Shown: positions 1 to 10,139 of the stretch, one piece after another
Position numbering within the stretch: position 1 is the stretch's first letter
Layout: every line of letters begins with the position of its first letter
Assembly (NCBI RefSeq): GCF_027531905.1
Contig: NZ_JAPZSU010000008.1
Coordinates: forward strand, 62,001-126,000
Reading direction: 5' to 3'
Length of the DNA stretch: 64,000 nt
From: Flavobacterium sp.
GTDB lineage: Bacteria > Bacteroidota > Bacteroidia > Flavobacteriales > Flavobacteriaceae
Program-made: the position numbers and the translations under genes
The notes under the pieces: model-generated
The model's input: the letters and a program-made list of their open reading frames with translations, nothing else
The model's database searches: none
Told to the model about the DNA's origin: nothing

Positions 1-606
1 CGTGATCGTGCGTTTCAAGCTATTTTGCCTTTGAGAGGTAAGATTTTGAACGTGGAGAAAGCCATGCACCACAAAGTTTTTGAAAACGAAGAGATTCGAA
101 ATATATTTACAGCACTTGGTGTAACTGTAGGAACAGAAGAAGATAGTAAAGCGCTTAATATCTCTAAACTACGTTATCATAAAGTAATTATTATGTGTGA
201 TGCCGATGTCGATGGTAGTCATATTGCTACCTTAATATTAACTTTCTTCTTCCGATTTATGAAAGAGTTAATTGAAGAAGGACACGTTTATATCGCAGCA
301 CCACCTTTGTACCTTGTTAAAAAAGGGAATAAAAAAGAGTATGCTTGGACTGATGTTCAGAGAGATCAAGCTAACGAAAGAATGGGAGGTAGTGCTTCGA
401 TTCAACGTTATAAAGGTCTTGGAGAAATGAATGCTGAGCAATTGTGGGAAACTACTATGGATCCTAATTTTAGAACCTTACGTCAAGTGAATATTGATAG
501 TTTGGTTGAAGCAGATCGCGTTTTTTCTATGTTAATGGGAGATGAGGTACCGCCTCGTAGAGAATTTATTGAAAAAAATGCTGTTTATGCCAATATAGAT
601 GCGTAA
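1..606 (+). CDS. gyrB: DNA gyrase subunit B, C-terminal part (5' end outside window)
   Basis: ATP-dependent type II topoisomerase subunit that works with GyrA to supercoil DNA. The reading frame is open from the first base, so about two thirds of the protein lies upstream of the window. What remains is the end of the Toprim domain, with the metal-binding DADVDG motif in IIMCDADVDGSHIATL, followed by the conserved QRYKGLGEMNAEQLWETTMD tail that contacts GyrA. The paralogue ParE shares this architecture, but the QRYKGLGEMN tail and the usual length favour GyrB. mdh follows 55 bp downstream on the same strand, with no terminator between them. Confidence 0.93.
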   Translation, partial: RDRAFQAILPLRGKILNVEKAMHHKVFENEEIRNIFTALGVTVGTEEDSKALNISKLRYHKVIIMCDADVDGSHIATLILTFFFRFMKELIEEGHVYIAAPPLYLVKKGNKKEYAWTDVQRDQANERMGGSASIQRYKGLGEMNAEQLWETTMDPNFRTLRQVNIDSLVEADRVFSMLMGDEVPPRREFIEKNAVYANIDA

Positions 607-661
607 ATTAGGAGATTGATTATAAGAATCAATTTTACATATAAACAAAATTAGAAAAAAA

Positions 662-1597
662 ATGAAAGTTACCATTGTAGGAGCAGGAAATGTTGGAGCA
701 ACCTGCGCAGATGTAATTGCTTATAGAGGAATTGCAAGTGAAGTAGTTTTATTAGATATCAGAGAAGGTTTTGCCGAAGGAAAGGCGATGGACATTTCTC
801 AATGCGCTACTAATACTGGTTTTAATACCAAAGTAGTTGGTGTAACCAACGATTACTCCAAAACAGCTAACAGTGATGTGGTTGTGATTACCTCTGGAAT
901 TCCAAGAAAACCTGGAATGACAAGAGAAGAGTTAATCGGTATCAATGCTGGAATTGTAAAATCTGTAGCGGAAAATGTTTTAGCTCATTCACCAAATTGT
1001 ATTGTAGTAGTGGTTTCAAATCCAATGGATACCATGACCTATTTAGCATTAAAAGCAACAGGTTTACCAAAAAATAGAATCATAGGAATGGGTGGAGCCT
1101 TAGATAGCTCTCGTTTTAGATATTATTTATCAAAAGCGTTAGATGTGCCTTCTAATGACATCTCAGCAATGGTTATTGGTGGGCATGGGGATACAACCAT
1201 GATTCCATTGACACGTTTGGCATCTTATAATGGTATTCCTGTTTCTCAATTTGCTTCGCAGGAAGTATTAGATAAAGTTGCTGCAGATACTATGGTAGGT
1301 GGAGCTACTTTAACAGGATTGCTAGGTACATCTGCTTGGTATGCGCCAGGAGCTTCTGTAGCTTACTTAGTGGATAGTATTTTGAACGATCAAAAGAAAA
1401 TGATTGCGTGTTCTGTTTTCTTGGAAGGCGAATACGGTCAAAACGATATTTGCATCGGTGTGCCATGTATTATTGGTAAAAATGGGGTAGAGGAAATTAT
1501 CGATATCAACCTGAATGAATCAGAAAAGGCAGCGTTTGCTAAAAGCGCAGAAGCAGTTAGAGGAATGAATGCTGATTTGAAATCGGTGTTAGTATAA
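662..1597 (+). CDS. mdh: Malate dehydrogenase
   Basis: Oxidises malate to oxaloacetate with NAD+ in the TCA cycle (cytosol). The 311-residue protein starts with the Rossmann dinucleotide loop GAGNVGATCADV. It carries the substrate-binding arginines in IPRKPGMTREEL and the catalytic histidine in GGHGDTTM. Length and motifs fit the LDH-like bacterial MDH group; lactate dehydrogenase is the alternative family, but the MTREEL substrate loop fits MDH. The ATG at 662 follows an A-rich leader with no strong Shine-Dalgarno sequence, as is normal in this phylum. A terminator hairpin lies 16 bp after the stop. Confidence 0.95.
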   Translation: MKVTIVGAGNVGATCADVIAYRGIASEVVLLDIREGFAEGKAMDISQCATNTGFNTKVVGVTNDYSKTANSDVVVITSGIPRKPGMTREELIGINAGIVKSVAENVLAHSPNCIVVVVSNPMDTMTYLALKATGLPKNRIIGMGGALDSSRFRYYLSKALDVPSNDISAMVIGGHGDTTMIPLTRLASYNGIPVSQFASQEVLDKVAADTMVGGATLTGLLGTSAWYAPGASVAYLVDSILNDQKKMIACSVFLEGEYGQNDICIGVPCIIGKNGVEEIIDINLNESEKAAFAKSAEAVRGMNADLKSVLV

Positions 1598-1613
1598 CGT
1601 TTTATGTAATATG

Positions 1614-1646
1614 AAAAAAAAACTGCGCTTTTGCAGTTTTTTTTTT
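1614..1646 (+). terminator. Intrinsic terminator after mdh
   Basis: An ACTGC/GCAGT stem with a short loop, preceded by an A-run and followed by a run of nine or more T. It separates the gyrB-mdh unit from secDF. Confidence 0.85.
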
Positions 1647-1666
1647 GAGATTAATTAATAAAAAAA

Positions 1667-1697
1667 TTGGTTAATCTTTTCGTTAATGATATATTTG
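1667..1697 (+). promoter_or_regulatory. Predicted Bacteroidetes-type promoter of secDF
   Basis: TTG at 1667-1669, a 20-bp spacer, then TATATTTG at 1690-1697. This fits the -33 TTG / -7 TAnnTTTG promoter of the Bacteroidetes primary sigma factor. It implies a 5' leader of roughly 120 nt before the secDF ATG at 1824. Confidence 0.6.
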
Positions 1698-1823
1698 CTC
1701 GGTTTAAAAAAAATGATATAATGCAAGATTGATTTTTTTGTTTTAAAAAAACGATGTCAATGCTTATTTTATTGGGGTTTAAAACAAAAAGAGTAATTAA
1801 AAAATAATTAATTTTTAGTAATA

Positions 1824-4802
1824 ATGCAGAATAAAGGACTTATTAAATTTTTCGCAATTCTATTTGCATTGGTAAGTATTTACCAACTTTCTTTCACATT
1901 TGTATCGGATAAGATTCAAAGTGATGCTAAATCTTTCGCTGGTGGAAACACTGAAAAAGAAGTAAAATATTTAGATTCCATAGGGAAAGAAAAAGTGTTT
2001 AATCTAGGGTTTACTGATTTTACCTATAATGAGGTTAAAGACAAACAAATTAATAAAGGTCTTGACTTAGAAGGTGGAATCAACGTAATTCTTCAAATTT
2101 CTGTAAAAGACATTTTGAAAGGATTATCTAATAATTCAAAAAATCCTGTTTTCAACAAGTCCTTAGCTGATGCTACTACTAATCAAAAAGGAAATCAAAC
2201 CTATTTAGATGCCTTTTTTGAAGCTTTTGAAGCCAATGCCAATGGGACTACAAAATTAGCCTCTCCTGAAATTTTTGCAAACAGAAGCTTGCAAGGTGAT
2301 GGTGGTGTTGATTTTCAAATGACCGATGCTCAAGTTCAAAAAGTGATTAAAAGAAAAGTTGACGAATCTGTTGAGAGTGCTTTTGGAGTTTTAAGAGAGC
2401 GTATCGACAAATTTGGAGTTACGCAACCCAACATTCAAAAAATTGGTGAAACAGGAAGAATTCTTGTAGAATTACCTGGAGCAAAAGATGTTGATAGAAT
2501 CAAAAGATTATTACAAGGTAAAGCAGAATTACAATTCTGGGAAACTTATAAAATTGAAGAAATTGGTAATTTCTTAGTAGCTGCTAATGATGCTTTGAAA
2601 AAAACTGAAGTAGCTAAAGTAGAAACTAAAAAAGTAGCAAAAGATACTTTGAGTGCTTTGTTAACTGACGAAAAAGATTCAACTACTACAAAAGCAGGGA
2701 AAAATCCTTTATTCGATAAAATTATTGCTCAAGGTGGTGGACCTGTATTAGGAATGTTTTCTCCTAAAGATACAGCTGTTGTTAATGGGTATTTAAAAAG
2801 ACCTGATGTAAAAAACTTATTAGCAGGAGAACAACGTTATGCTAAATTTGTTTGGGGTAAGCCAACTTCTATTGAAGATGCAAAAACAAAAGGTAAAAAA
2901 ATTGATGCAGTAGAATTATATGCGTTAAAAGGAAATAGAAATGATGCGCCATCTATGGCAGGTGGTGTAGTAACAGACGCTACTGATACATTTGACCAAA
3001 TGGGTAAACCTGCGGTTTCTATGCAAATGAATAGCAAAGGAGCTAAAGAATGGGAAGAATTAACAGGAAGAGCTTATACATCAAAAGGATATATTGCTAT
3101 CGTATTGGATAACGTAGTGTATTCAGCACCAGGGGTGTCTAGTGGTCCAATTGCTGGCGGAAGATCTGAAATCTCTGGTAATTTTGATATCACAGAAACT
3201 AAAGATTTAGCTAACGTTTTAAGAGCGGGTAAATTACCAGCTGCTGCTGATATCGTTCAATCTGAAGTGGTAGGACCTTCCTTAGGTCAAGAAGCTATCG
3301 ATAACGGTACTACTTCTGCTCTTGTTGGATTATTGTTAGTATCTCTTTGGATGATGGTATATTATGGAAAGGCAGGTTGGTATGCAAACTTAGCTTTGGC
3401 AGTAAACTTATTGTTCTTGTTTGGAATTTTAGCAAGTTTAGGTGCTGTATTGACGTTGCCTGGTATTGCTGGTATAGTATTAACAATGGGTACAGCAGTA
3501 GATGCGAACATCATTATTTATGAAAGAGCGAAAGAAGAATTACGTGCAGGAAAAACTTTAAATGAGGCTGTTATTGCTTCTTACAGTTGGAAAGGGGCTA
3601 TGCGTTCAATCGTTGATGCCAACGTAACGCATATTTTGACTGGTGCGGTATTGTTTATATTTGGATCAGGACCAATTAAAGGTTTTGCAACAACATTGTT
3701 AATCGGTATTGTAACGTCTTTATTTACTTCAATCTTTATTGCTAGAATTTTTATCGATAGAAATATTGCTGGTAAAAATGACTTGTCATTTGTTACTAAT
3801 TTCTCTAAAAACTTCTTTACTAATTTCCACTTTAATTTCTTAGGAATTAAAAAATGGTCTTATGTATTCTCAGCTATCGTTACTGTAGTATCTATTGTTT
3901 CAATTGCTACTAATGGTTTTGACCAAGGGGTTGATTTTGTTGGAGGAAGAACGTTTCAAGTGCGTTTTGAGAAACCTGTAAAAGCAGAAGAGGTTAAAGA
4001 AGAATTGACTAAAGTTTTTGGTAGTGCAGAAGCTAAAGTATTTGGTAATGATAACCAATTAAAAATTACAACTAAATACAAAGTTCAAGAACACGGAAGC
4101 GAAGCCGACGAAGAAGTGAACAAATTATTGTATGAAAGCTTGAAGAAACATTTTTCTGCTGATGTTACTTATGAGAAATTTGTAAATGCTTATGATGGTA
4201 AGAAAGTTGGGGTTGTTATGGCTTCGAAAGTTGGACCAACTGTTGCAGAAGATATTAAAACGAATGCTTATTGGGCAGTTTTAGGTGCCATGCTTATTGT
4301 TGGATTGTATTTGGTAATCAGTTTCAGAAAATGGCAATATAGTTTAGGTGCTCTTGCTGCGGTAGCGCATGATGTTATCTTTGTATTGGGTATCTATTCA
4401 TTATGTTACAAATTCATGCCATTCGGAATGGAAATTGACCAGCATTTTATCGCAGCAATCCTAACCGTTATTGGTTACTCTATGAATGATACTGTAATTG
4501 TATTTGACAGAGTTCGTGAATTCTTAGATGGTAAAACAAAAGGTAATTTTGCTGAAATTGTAAATAATTCTATCAACTCTACAATGTCTAGAACAATCAA
4601 TACTTCATTAACTATGATCGCTGTATTGTTAATTATGTTCATCTTTGGAGGTGAGTCTATTAGAGGATTTATCTTTGCTATGTTGATTGGTATTATAGTT
4701 GGAACGTATTCTTCACTATTTATTGCAACACCAGTATTAGTAGATACCATTTCAATTGCTGATAAAAAATTAATTGAAGAAAGACATAACGAGAATAAAT
4801 AA
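1824..4802 (+). CDS. secDF: Protein translocase subunit SecDF (natural SecD-SecF fusion)
   Basis: Inner-membrane accessory of the SecYEG channel that uses the proton gradient to pull exported proteins across the membrane. The 992-residue protein has an N-terminal anchor, a large periplasmic region (P1 with LDLEGGINVILQ near the start), five TM segments with the SecD motif GTAVDANIIIYERAKEEL, then a SecF half with GVDFVGGRTFQVRF and NDTVIVFDRVRE. One-piece SecDF of about 990 residues is the usual form in Flavobacteria. The gene stands alone between its own promoter and a strong terminator. Confidence 0.96.
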   Translation: MQNKGLIKFFAILFALVSIYQLSFTFVSDKIQSDAKSFAGGNTEKEVKYLDSIGKEKVFNLGFTDFTYNEVKDKQINKGLDLEGGINVILQISVKDILKGLSNNSKNPVFNKSLADATTNQKGNQTYLDAFFEAFEANANGTTKLASPEIFANRSLQGDGGVDFQMTDAQVQKVIKRKVDESVESAFGVLRERIDKFGVTQPNIQKIGETGRILVELPGAKDVDRIKRLLQGKAELQFWETYKIEEIGNFLVAANDALKKTEVAKVETKKVAKDTLSALLTDEKDSTTTKAGKNPLFDKIIAQGGGPVLGMFSPKDTAVVNGYLKRPDVKNLLAGEQRYAKFVWGKPTSIEDAKTKGKKIDAVELYALKGNRNDAPSMAGGVVTDATDTFDQMGKPAVSMQMNSKGAKEWEELTGRAYTSKGYIAIVLDNVVYSAPGVSSGPIAGGRSEISGNFDITETKDLANVLRAGKLPAAADIVQSEVVGPSLGQEAIDNGTTSALVGLLLVSLWMMVYYGKAGWYANLALAVNLLFLFGILASLGAVLTLPGIAGIVLTMGTAVDANIIIYERAKEELRAGKTLNEAVIASYSWKGAMRSIVDANVTHILTGAVLFIFGSGPIKGFATTLLIGIVTSLFTSIFIARIFIDRNIAGKNDLSFVTNFSKNFFTNFHFNFLGIKKWSYVFSAIVTVVSIVSIATNGFDQGVDFVGGRTFQVRFEKPVKAEEVKEELTKVFGSAEAKVFGNDNQLKITTKYKVQEHGSEADEEVNKLLYESLKKHFSADVTYEKFVNAYDGKKVGVVMASKVGPTVAEDIKTNAYWAVLGAMLIVGLYLVISFRKWQYSLGALAAVAHDVIFVLGIYSLCYKFMPFGMEIDQHFIAAILTVIGYSMNDTVIVFDRVREFLDGKTKGNFAEIVNNSINSTMSRTINTSLTMIAVLLIMFIFGGESIRGFIFAMLIGIIVGTYSSLFIATPVLVDTISIADKKLIEERHNENK

Positions 4803-4821
4803 GTTATAGTCTGTTTATAAC

Positions 4822-4854
4822 AAAGGGCGCATTGTATGATGCGCCCTTTTTTTT
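4822..4854 (+). terminator. Intrinsic terminator of secDF
   Basis: AAGGGCGCAT/ATGCGCCCTT hairpin (stem of about 10 bp) followed by eight T, starting about 20 bp after the secDF stop. Confidence 0.9.
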
Positions 4855-4908
4855 GTTTATATATTTTAGGTTTATAGTTGTGTTTACTAAAATAGGAATT
4901 GTTGATCA

Positions 4909-5006
4909 GTTGCGTGAGGGATGGCAGTGGAGCTCTCCCGATTTTTCATCGGGAAGCGGGAACGTACAGCCCGACCCGGAATTTTTATGGAGGGGCACGC
5001 CCAAAA
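4909..5006 (+). repeat. Scaffold-plus-variable-hairpin repeat, copy A
   Basis: A 98-bp element. Block 1 (4909-4935) contains GCGTGAGGGATGGCAGTGG. A hairpin TCCCGAT...ATCGGGA (4936-4954) follows, then block 2 (4955-4977, AGCGGGAACGTACAGCCC...), a short variable stretch, and block 3 (AGGGGCACGCCC, 4991-5002). Copy B at 21842-21949 (minus strand) has almost identical blocks but an unrelated hairpin. GCGTG in block 1 can pair with CACGC in block 3 to close the element. It lies 98 bp upstream of, and on the same strand as, the oligopeptidase gene. The open frame across it is repeat sequence, not a gene. Confidence 0.8.
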
Positions 5007-5104
5007 ATAACTTTTGTTTTATATTTACTTTGAGGGTAATTTATTAGATTTGTTTTGAAGTATTTTTATCAAATTGTCTTCCATTTTAAATTAATTTCAC
5101 AAAT

Positions 5105-7213
5105 ATGAAAAAAGTAATTTTAAGTACTATGATTATTTCTTCTTCTTTGCTTTCGTATGGGCAATCCACGATAAAGTATCCTGCCACTAAAAAAATAGAC
5201 AAAGTAGATGTTTATTTTGGTAATTCCATTCCAGACCCTTTTAGATGGTTGGAAGATGACCGTTCAGCTGAAACGGCCGAATGGGTTAAAGAGCAAAACA
5301 AAGTTACTTTTGATTATTTAGCGGCTATTCCATTTCGAAATACGATTAAAGCACGCATGGAAAAACTTTGGAATTATGAGAAAGTTTCGGCGCCTTTTAA
5401 AGAAGGTGACTATACTTACTATTATAAAAATAATGGATTGCAAAATCAATCACTGTTGTATAGAAAAGATGCTAAAGGGACTGAAGAGGTATTTTTAGAT
5501 CCTAATACTTTCTCTAAAGATGCCACAACTTCTTTGGATGGTGTAAGTTTTTCTAAAGACGGTTCTTTAGTAGCTTATTCTATTTCAGAAGCGGGAAGTG
5601 ATTGGAGAAAGGTTATTTTTATTGATGCTAAAACGAAACAGAGTATTGGCGAACCTTTAGTGGATGTAAAGTTTAGTGGTCTATCTTGGAAAGGGAATGA
5701 TGGGATTTTTTATTCTAGTTACGAAAAACCAGATGGGAGTGAATTTTCGGCTAAAACGGATCAACACCGTTTATTTTTTCATAAACTCGGAACCAAACAG
5801 GCGGATGATGCTGTAATTTTTGGTGATGAAGAAAAGCGTAGATATGTTGGTGGCTATGTATCAGATGATAATCGTTATTTGTTTATTTCGGCGGCTAATT
5901 CTACTTCAGGAAATGAATTGTACATAAAATATTTATCTGTTCCAAATGGCCCTGTTATTCCTATTCATACAGGATTTGAGTATGATGTTGACGTATTGGA
6001 TAATGTAGGTAGTACGCTTTTAATAGTGACCAATTTAAATGCGCCTAACAAAAGAATAGTTACAGTAGATGTTACGGATTTAAGTGTTAAAATTTGGAAA
6101 GATTTAATTCCAGAAACGGAGCAAGTATTAAATGCATCTATAGGTTCAGGGTATATTTTTGCTAATTATATGAAAGACGCGGTTTCTGTGGTTAAACAAT
6201 TTGATTATAAAGGAAATTTAATCCGCACCATTGCTTTGCCGGGTGTTGGAACAGCTTCAGGTTTTGGTGGTAAAACCAAAGATAAAGAATTGTATTTTTC
6301 ATTTACCAACTATGTTACCCCGGGAACAACTTATACGTATTTTCCAGAGAGTGGTAAATCTTCTGTTTATGTTAAGCCCAAAGTTGATTTTGTTTCAGAA
6401 GATTATGAATCTAAGCAAGTGTTTTATACTTCAAAAGATGGTACCAAAGTTCCGATGATTATAACCCATAAGAAAGGATTGCAATTAAACGGTAAGAATC
6501 CAACCATTTTGTACGGTTATGGCGGATTTAATGTGAGTTTAACACCAAGTTTTAGTATTGCTAATGCGGTTTGGTTAGAAATGGGTGGAATTTATGCTGT
6601 TGCCAATATGCGTGGAGGCGGAGAATATGGTAAAAAATGGCACGACGCGGGAACCAAAATGCAAAAACAAAATGTATTTGATGATTTTATTGCAGCAGGT
6701 GAATATTTGATCGCTCAAAAATATACTTCTTCTGATTTCTTAGCAATTCGCGGTGGTTCTAACGGTGGTTTATTGGTTGGTGCTGTGATGACACAAAGAC
6801 CAGACTTGATGAAGGTAGCACTTCCTGCGGTTGGTGTTTTGGATATGTTGCGTTACCATATCTTTACTGCTGGCGCGGGTTGGGCTTATGATTATGGTAC
6901 AGCCGAAGATTCTAAAAAGATGTTTGATTATTTAAAGGGCTATTCACCAGTACATAATGTAAAATCAGGGATGAGCTATCCTGCGACATTAATAACCACC
7001 GGAGATCATGATGATCGTGTTGTGCCAGCTCATAGTTTTAAATTTGCAGCCGAATTGCAAGAAAAACAAAAAGGAAGTAATCCTGTTTTGATTCGAATTG
7101 AGACCAATGCTGGACATGGTGCTGGAAAACCTGTTTCTAAAACAATTGAAGAAGCTGCCGATATTCAGGCGTTTACTTTGTTCAATATGGGATTTAAATC
7201 GATTCCTAAATAA
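5105..7213 (+). CDS. Prolyl oligopeptidase family serine peptidase (S9A), secreted
   Basis: Cleaves short peptides after proline; the signal peptide (about residues 1-20, ending SYGQ) predicts a periplasmic enzyme. The 702-residue length matches the POP family (about 700). An N-terminal segment with [22 protein letters not shown] is followed by a seven-bladed propeller and a C-terminal alpha/beta hydrolase domain. The catalytic serine is in GGSNGG (Ser552), the aspartate in the DHDDRV segment (about 634-638), and the histidine in GHGAG (His671). Repeat copy A sits upstream in what may be its 5' leader, and a strong terminator follows the stop. Confidence 0.93.
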   Translation: MKKVILSTMIISSSLLSYGQSTIKYPATKKIDKVDVYFGNSIPDPFRWLEDDRSAETAEWVKEQNKVTFDYLAAIPFRNTIKARMEKLWNYEKVSAPFKEGDYTYYYKNNGLQNQSLLYRKDAKGTEEVFLDPNTFSKDATTSLDGVSFSKDGSLVAYSISEAGSDWRKVIFIDAKTKQSIGEPLVDVKFSGLSWKGNDGIFYSSYEKPDGSEFSAKTDQHRLFFHKLGTKQADDAVIFGDEEKRRYVGGYVSDDNRYLFISAANSTSGNELYIKYLSVPNGPVIPIHTGFEYDVDVLDNVGSTLLIVTNLNAPNKRIVTVDVTDLSVKIWKDLIPETEQVLNASIGSGYIFANYMKDAVSVVKQFDYKGNLIRTIALPGVGTASGFGGKTKDKELYFSFTNYVTPGTTYTYFPESGKSSVYVKPKVDFVSEDYESKQVFYTSKDGTKVPMIITHKKGLQLNGKNPTILYGYGGFNVSLTPSFSIANAVWLEMGGIYAVANMRGGGEYGKKWHDAGTKMQKQNVFDDFIAAGEYLIAQKYTSSDFLAIRGGSNGGLLVGAVMTQRPDLMKVALPAVGVLDMLRYHIFTAGAGWAYDYGTAEDSKKMFDYLKGYSPVHNVKSGMSYPATLITTGDHDDRVVPAHSFKFAAELQEKQKGSNPVLIRIETNAGHGAGKPVSKTIEEAADIQAFTLFNMGFKSIPK

Positions 7214-7234
7214 TATAAATTTTTATTTTTTATA

Positions 7235-7267
7235 AAAGGCTGTCCAAAATGAGGACAGCCTTTTTTA
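7235..7267. terminator. Bidirectional terminator between the oligopeptidase gene and lgt
   Basis: AAAAGGCTGTCC/GGACAGCCTTTT hairpin with a T-run on both strands, between convergent genes. Confidence 0.88.
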
Positions 7268-7274
7268 TTATAAT

Positions 7275-8198
7275 CTAAGCCTCTTTTTTTGCTCTAAAAA
7301 CAAAAAACAGACCAATAAGGATAAAAGGAATGCTCAACCATTGTCCGGTAGAAAGAATGTTGCCTAATTCGCTTTCAAAACCGCCTTGACTTTCTTTTAC
7401 GGATTCCACAATGATACGAACTGTAAATAAAAGTACTAGAAATAATCCGAACAAAAAGCCTGATTTCTTTCTCGCTTCTGTTTTCCAATACAAGAAAAAC
7501 AAAATGGCAAAAACGAAGATATAACAAAAAGCTTCATACAATTGTGTAGGATGTTTCGCAGGAACTTGAGCTAATAGATCAGCAAACTTTGGATCGGTTG
7601 CAATTGCATTATATGCGTCATTTGGATTGGCAATTCCAGTAGCATTGACAGCATCTCTTGGACTAAACTGATCTCTCAAAAAACGAATTCCAAAAACAGA
7701 AGTTGTGTCTTTTCCAATAATTTCAGAATTGAAAAAATTACCCAAACGCACAAAAATAGCACCACTAGCCACAGGAATAACTACGCGATCCAGAATCCAC
7801 AATTGTGGGCGTTTCAAGATGTTTTTACTGTAATAATACATAGCAATGATTATAGAAACAGCTGCGCCATGGCTGGCTAATCCTTGAAAACCTGTAAATT
7901 CAAATTTGGGTTCAAAACGAAATGGTAGTATGATTTCAAGCAAATGATTTCGGTAATATTCCCAATCATAAAAAAAGACATGACCCAAACGAGCGCCTAG
8001 CAATGTAGCTAAAACAGTCCATATAAATAATGAATCCAATTTGTCAATCGATTCTCCTTCGCGTTCAAAAATATGTTTCATGATGTACCAACCCAATCCA
8101 AAAGCTACTACAAACATTAGACTGTAATATCGAATCATAAAAAAGCCTAAATCTAATCCTTCAGATGGATTCCAAACCAAGTTCAAAGCGTGTGTCAT
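7275..8198 (-). CDS. lgt: Prolipoprotein diacylglyceryl transferase
   Basis: Transfers diacylglycerol from phosphatidylglycerol to the lipobox cysteine of prolipoproteins, the first step of lipoprotein maturation at the inner membrane. The 307-residue polytopic protein has the Lgt signature RLGNFFNSEIIG, the conserved ARLGHVFFYDWEYY segment and the PTQLYEAFCYI C-terminal motif. It is slightly longer than the E. coli enzyme because of an insert near FSPRDAVNATGIANP. Its clients in this window include XusB, apbE and the curli-linked lipoprotein. yidD lies immediately upstream on the same strand (58-bp gap), so co-transcription is likely. Confidence 0.95.
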   Translation of the reverse strand: MTHALNLVWNPSEGLDLGFFMIRYYSLMFVVAFGLGWYIMKHIFEREGESIDKLDSLFIWTVLATLLGARLGHVFFYDWEYYRNHLLEIILPFRFEPKFEFTGFQGLASHGAAVSIIIAMYYYSKNILKRPQLWILDRVVIPVASGAIFVRLGNFFNSEIIGKDTTSVFGIRFLRDQFSPRDAVNATGIANPNDAYNAIATDPKFADLLAQVPAKHPTQLYEAFCYIFVFAILFFLYWKTEARKKSGFLFGLFLVLLFTVRIIVESVKESQGGFESELGNILSTGQWLSIPFILIGLFFVFRAKKEA

Positions 8199-8256
8199 GT
8201 GTAATTTTTTTGTAAATATAAACTTTAAATGTAATCAAATTGAAAACGTTTAATTA

Positions 8257-8505
8257 CTATTTGTGTGAGCATTTTTTTTCAGGAACAGGGTCATAACCTT
8301 TTCCACCCCAAGGATGACAACTCAAAATGCGTTTCAATCCCAAATAACCACCAAACAAAAAACCGTGCTTTTGCAACGCTTCAATCATATAGCTCGAGCA
8401 AGTGGGTTCGTACCTACATGCGGCTGGTGTAAAAGGGGAGATGGCTCCTTGATAAAAGCGTACCAAAAGAATTAATGGGTAGGTAAGAATGGAGTTTAAT
8501 TTCAT
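8257..8505 (-). CDS. yidD: Membrane protein insertion efficiency factor YidD
   Basis: Small inner-membrane-associated protein that assists YidC-dependent insertion. The 82 residues cover the whole family core: an amphipathic N-terminus ([15 protein letters not shown]), the [19 protein letters not shown] signature and the [17 protein letters not shown] end. In many bacteria it lies between rnpA and yidC; here it precedes lgt instead. Confidence 0.94.
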   Translation of the reverse strand: MKLNSILTYPLILLVRFYQGAISPFTPAACRYEPTCSSYMIEALQKHGFLFGGYLGLKRILSCHPWGGKGYDPVPEKKCSHK

Positions 8506-8518
8506 TTTTTTTTTTTAA

Positions 8519-8580
8519 AGTCCTTAGTTCTTAGTTCATGGTTCTTAGTTCATAATTGAAAGTCCTTAGTATTATGAACT
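8519..8580. repeat. Degenerate heptamer cluster upstream of yidD
   Basis: Units of about 7 bp (CCTTAGT, TCTTAGT, TCATGGT, TCTTAGT, TCATAAT) run in series and end with an inverted ATTATGAACT. The same periodicity is seen at 25415, 37395, 63717 and elsewhere. No gene is visible in the remaining 8581-8648. Confidence 0.7.
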
Positions 8581-8648
8581 AACACCAAAAAATAATAAAC
8601 ATTAAACAATCCCGAAAGCTTATGGGACAACAAACTACAAACAATAAA

Positions 8649-10127
8649 CTACAAGCTAAAAGTAGTTCCTTCTTTACCGTCCTTCAACTGAATGCCTAGT
8701 GCCAATAATTGATCTCTAATTTGGTCAGAAAGCGCAAAGTTTTTGTTTTCTCTGGCTTGCTTTCTCATGTCAATCAATAACTGAATGGTGCCTTCTAGTT
8801 TGTCGTTACTGCTATCCGAAATTTTTTCATTCTCAAGACCCAAAACCTCAAATACAAATGCTTCTATAGCGGTTGTAAATGAAGCCAAATCTTCTGCCGT
8901 TATAGTTTCTTTACCATCTTTGATGACATTAATATAACGAACACCCTCAAACAAATGCGCAATTAGGATAGGTGTGTTAAAATCGTCATTCATCGCATCA
9001 TAACACAATTGTTTCCAATCTTCAATGGCAACAGACGATTGAGTGCTTGTAGGTAAGTCTTTTAATAACGAAAGAGCTTCCATTAATCGTTTGTATCCTT
9101 TTTCGGCCGCCACAATAGCATCATCCGAAAAATCAAGTATGCTTCTGTAATGTGCTTGTAACATAAAGAAACGCGTCACCGAAGCAGAAAAAGGTTTGCT
9201 CAAAATAGTATTGTCTCCGGTTAAAATCTCTCCTGGCAAAATATTATTTCCAGTCGATTTTGCCATTTTTTTACCGTTTAAAGTAAGCATGTTAGCATGC
9301 ATCCAATAATTTACAGGCGTGTGCCCTGTGCACGCTTCATTTTGCGCGATTTCACATTCGTGATGTGGGAATTTCAAATCCATTCCACCACCGTGAATGT
9401 CAAAATGATTGCCCAAATATTTTGTACTCATAGCTGTACATTCTAAGTGCCAACCCGGGAATCCATCACTCCACGGCGAAGGCCAACGCATAATGTGTTG
9501 TGGTTCTGCTTTTTTCCATAAAGCAAAATCTTGAGGATTTCTTTTGTCGGATTGACCGTCTAAATCTCGAGTATTAGCTAACATATCTTCGATGTTTCTG
9601 CCACTCAAAATTCCGTAATGATGGTCTTCATTAAATTTTACTACATCAAAATAAATAGACCCATTGGCTTCATATGCAAAACCATTGTCTATTATTTTTT
9701 TGATAATTTCAATTTGCTCAATAATGTGTCCAGTAGCTGTAGGTTCAATACTCGGAGGTAAAAAATTAAAGGCGCTCAAAATACGATGAAAATCAACAGT
9801 ATAGCGCTGTACTACTTCCATCGGTTCCAATTGTTCTAATCTCGCTTTTTTAGCAATTTTATCTTCTCCTTCATCTACATCGTCCACAATATGACCTACA
9901 TCGGTAATGTTACGCACATAGCGAACTTTGTATTCCAAATGCAATAAATACCTGAATATTACATCAAATGACATAAAAGTTCTCACGTTCCCCAAGTGAA
10001 CATTACTGTAAACAGTGGGACCACAAACATACATTCCTACATTTCCTTCGTGAACGGGTACAAATGCTTCTTTTTCTCCAGATAGAGAATTGTATATTTT
10101 GAGGGGTTGGCTTTTATGTAATGACAT
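8649..10127 (-). CDS. cysS: Cysteine--tRNA ligase
   Basis: Charges tRNA-Cys with cysteine in the cytosol. This is a class I synthetase of 492 residues with the zinc-site cysteine in [10 protein letters not shown], a HIGH-type sequence HLGNVR, further zinc ligands in WHLECTAMS and HHECEIAQ, and the KMSKS loop as KMAKSTGN. The C-terminal DALR-type helical region is complete ([20 protein letters not shown]). It stands alone; the upstream gap is filled by heptamer repeats rather than a recognisable promoter. Confidence 0.96.
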   Translation of the reverse strand: MSLHKSQPLKIYNSLSGEKEAFVPVHEGNVGMYVCGPTVYSNVHLGNVRTFMSFDVIFRYLLHLEYKVRYVRNITDVGHIVDDVDEGEDKIAKKARLEQLEPMEVVQRYTVDFHRILSAFNFLPPSIEPTATGHIIEQIEIIKKIIDNGFAYEANGSIYFDVVKFNEDHHYGILSGRNIEDMLANTRDLDGQSDKRNPQDFALWKKAEPQHIMRWPSPWSDGFPGWHLECTAMSTKYLGNHFDIHGGGMDLKFPHHECEIAQNEACTGHTPVNYWMHANMLTLNGKKMAKSTGNNILPGEILTGDNTILSKPFSASVTRFFMLQAHYRSILDFSDDAIVAAEKGYKRLMEALSLLKDLPTSTQSSVAIEDWKQLCYDAMNDDFNTPILIAHLFEGVRYINVIKDGKETITAEDLASFTTAIEAFVFEVLGLENEKISDSSNDKLEGTIQLLIDMRKQARENKNFALSDQIRDQLLALGIQLKDGKEGTTFSL

Positions 10128-10139
10128 GATGTTTTTAAA

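Noticed and set aside
4832..5047. 71-codon open frame after secDF
   Set aside because: It reads through the secDF terminator and repeat copy A; the peptide is translated repeat sequence.
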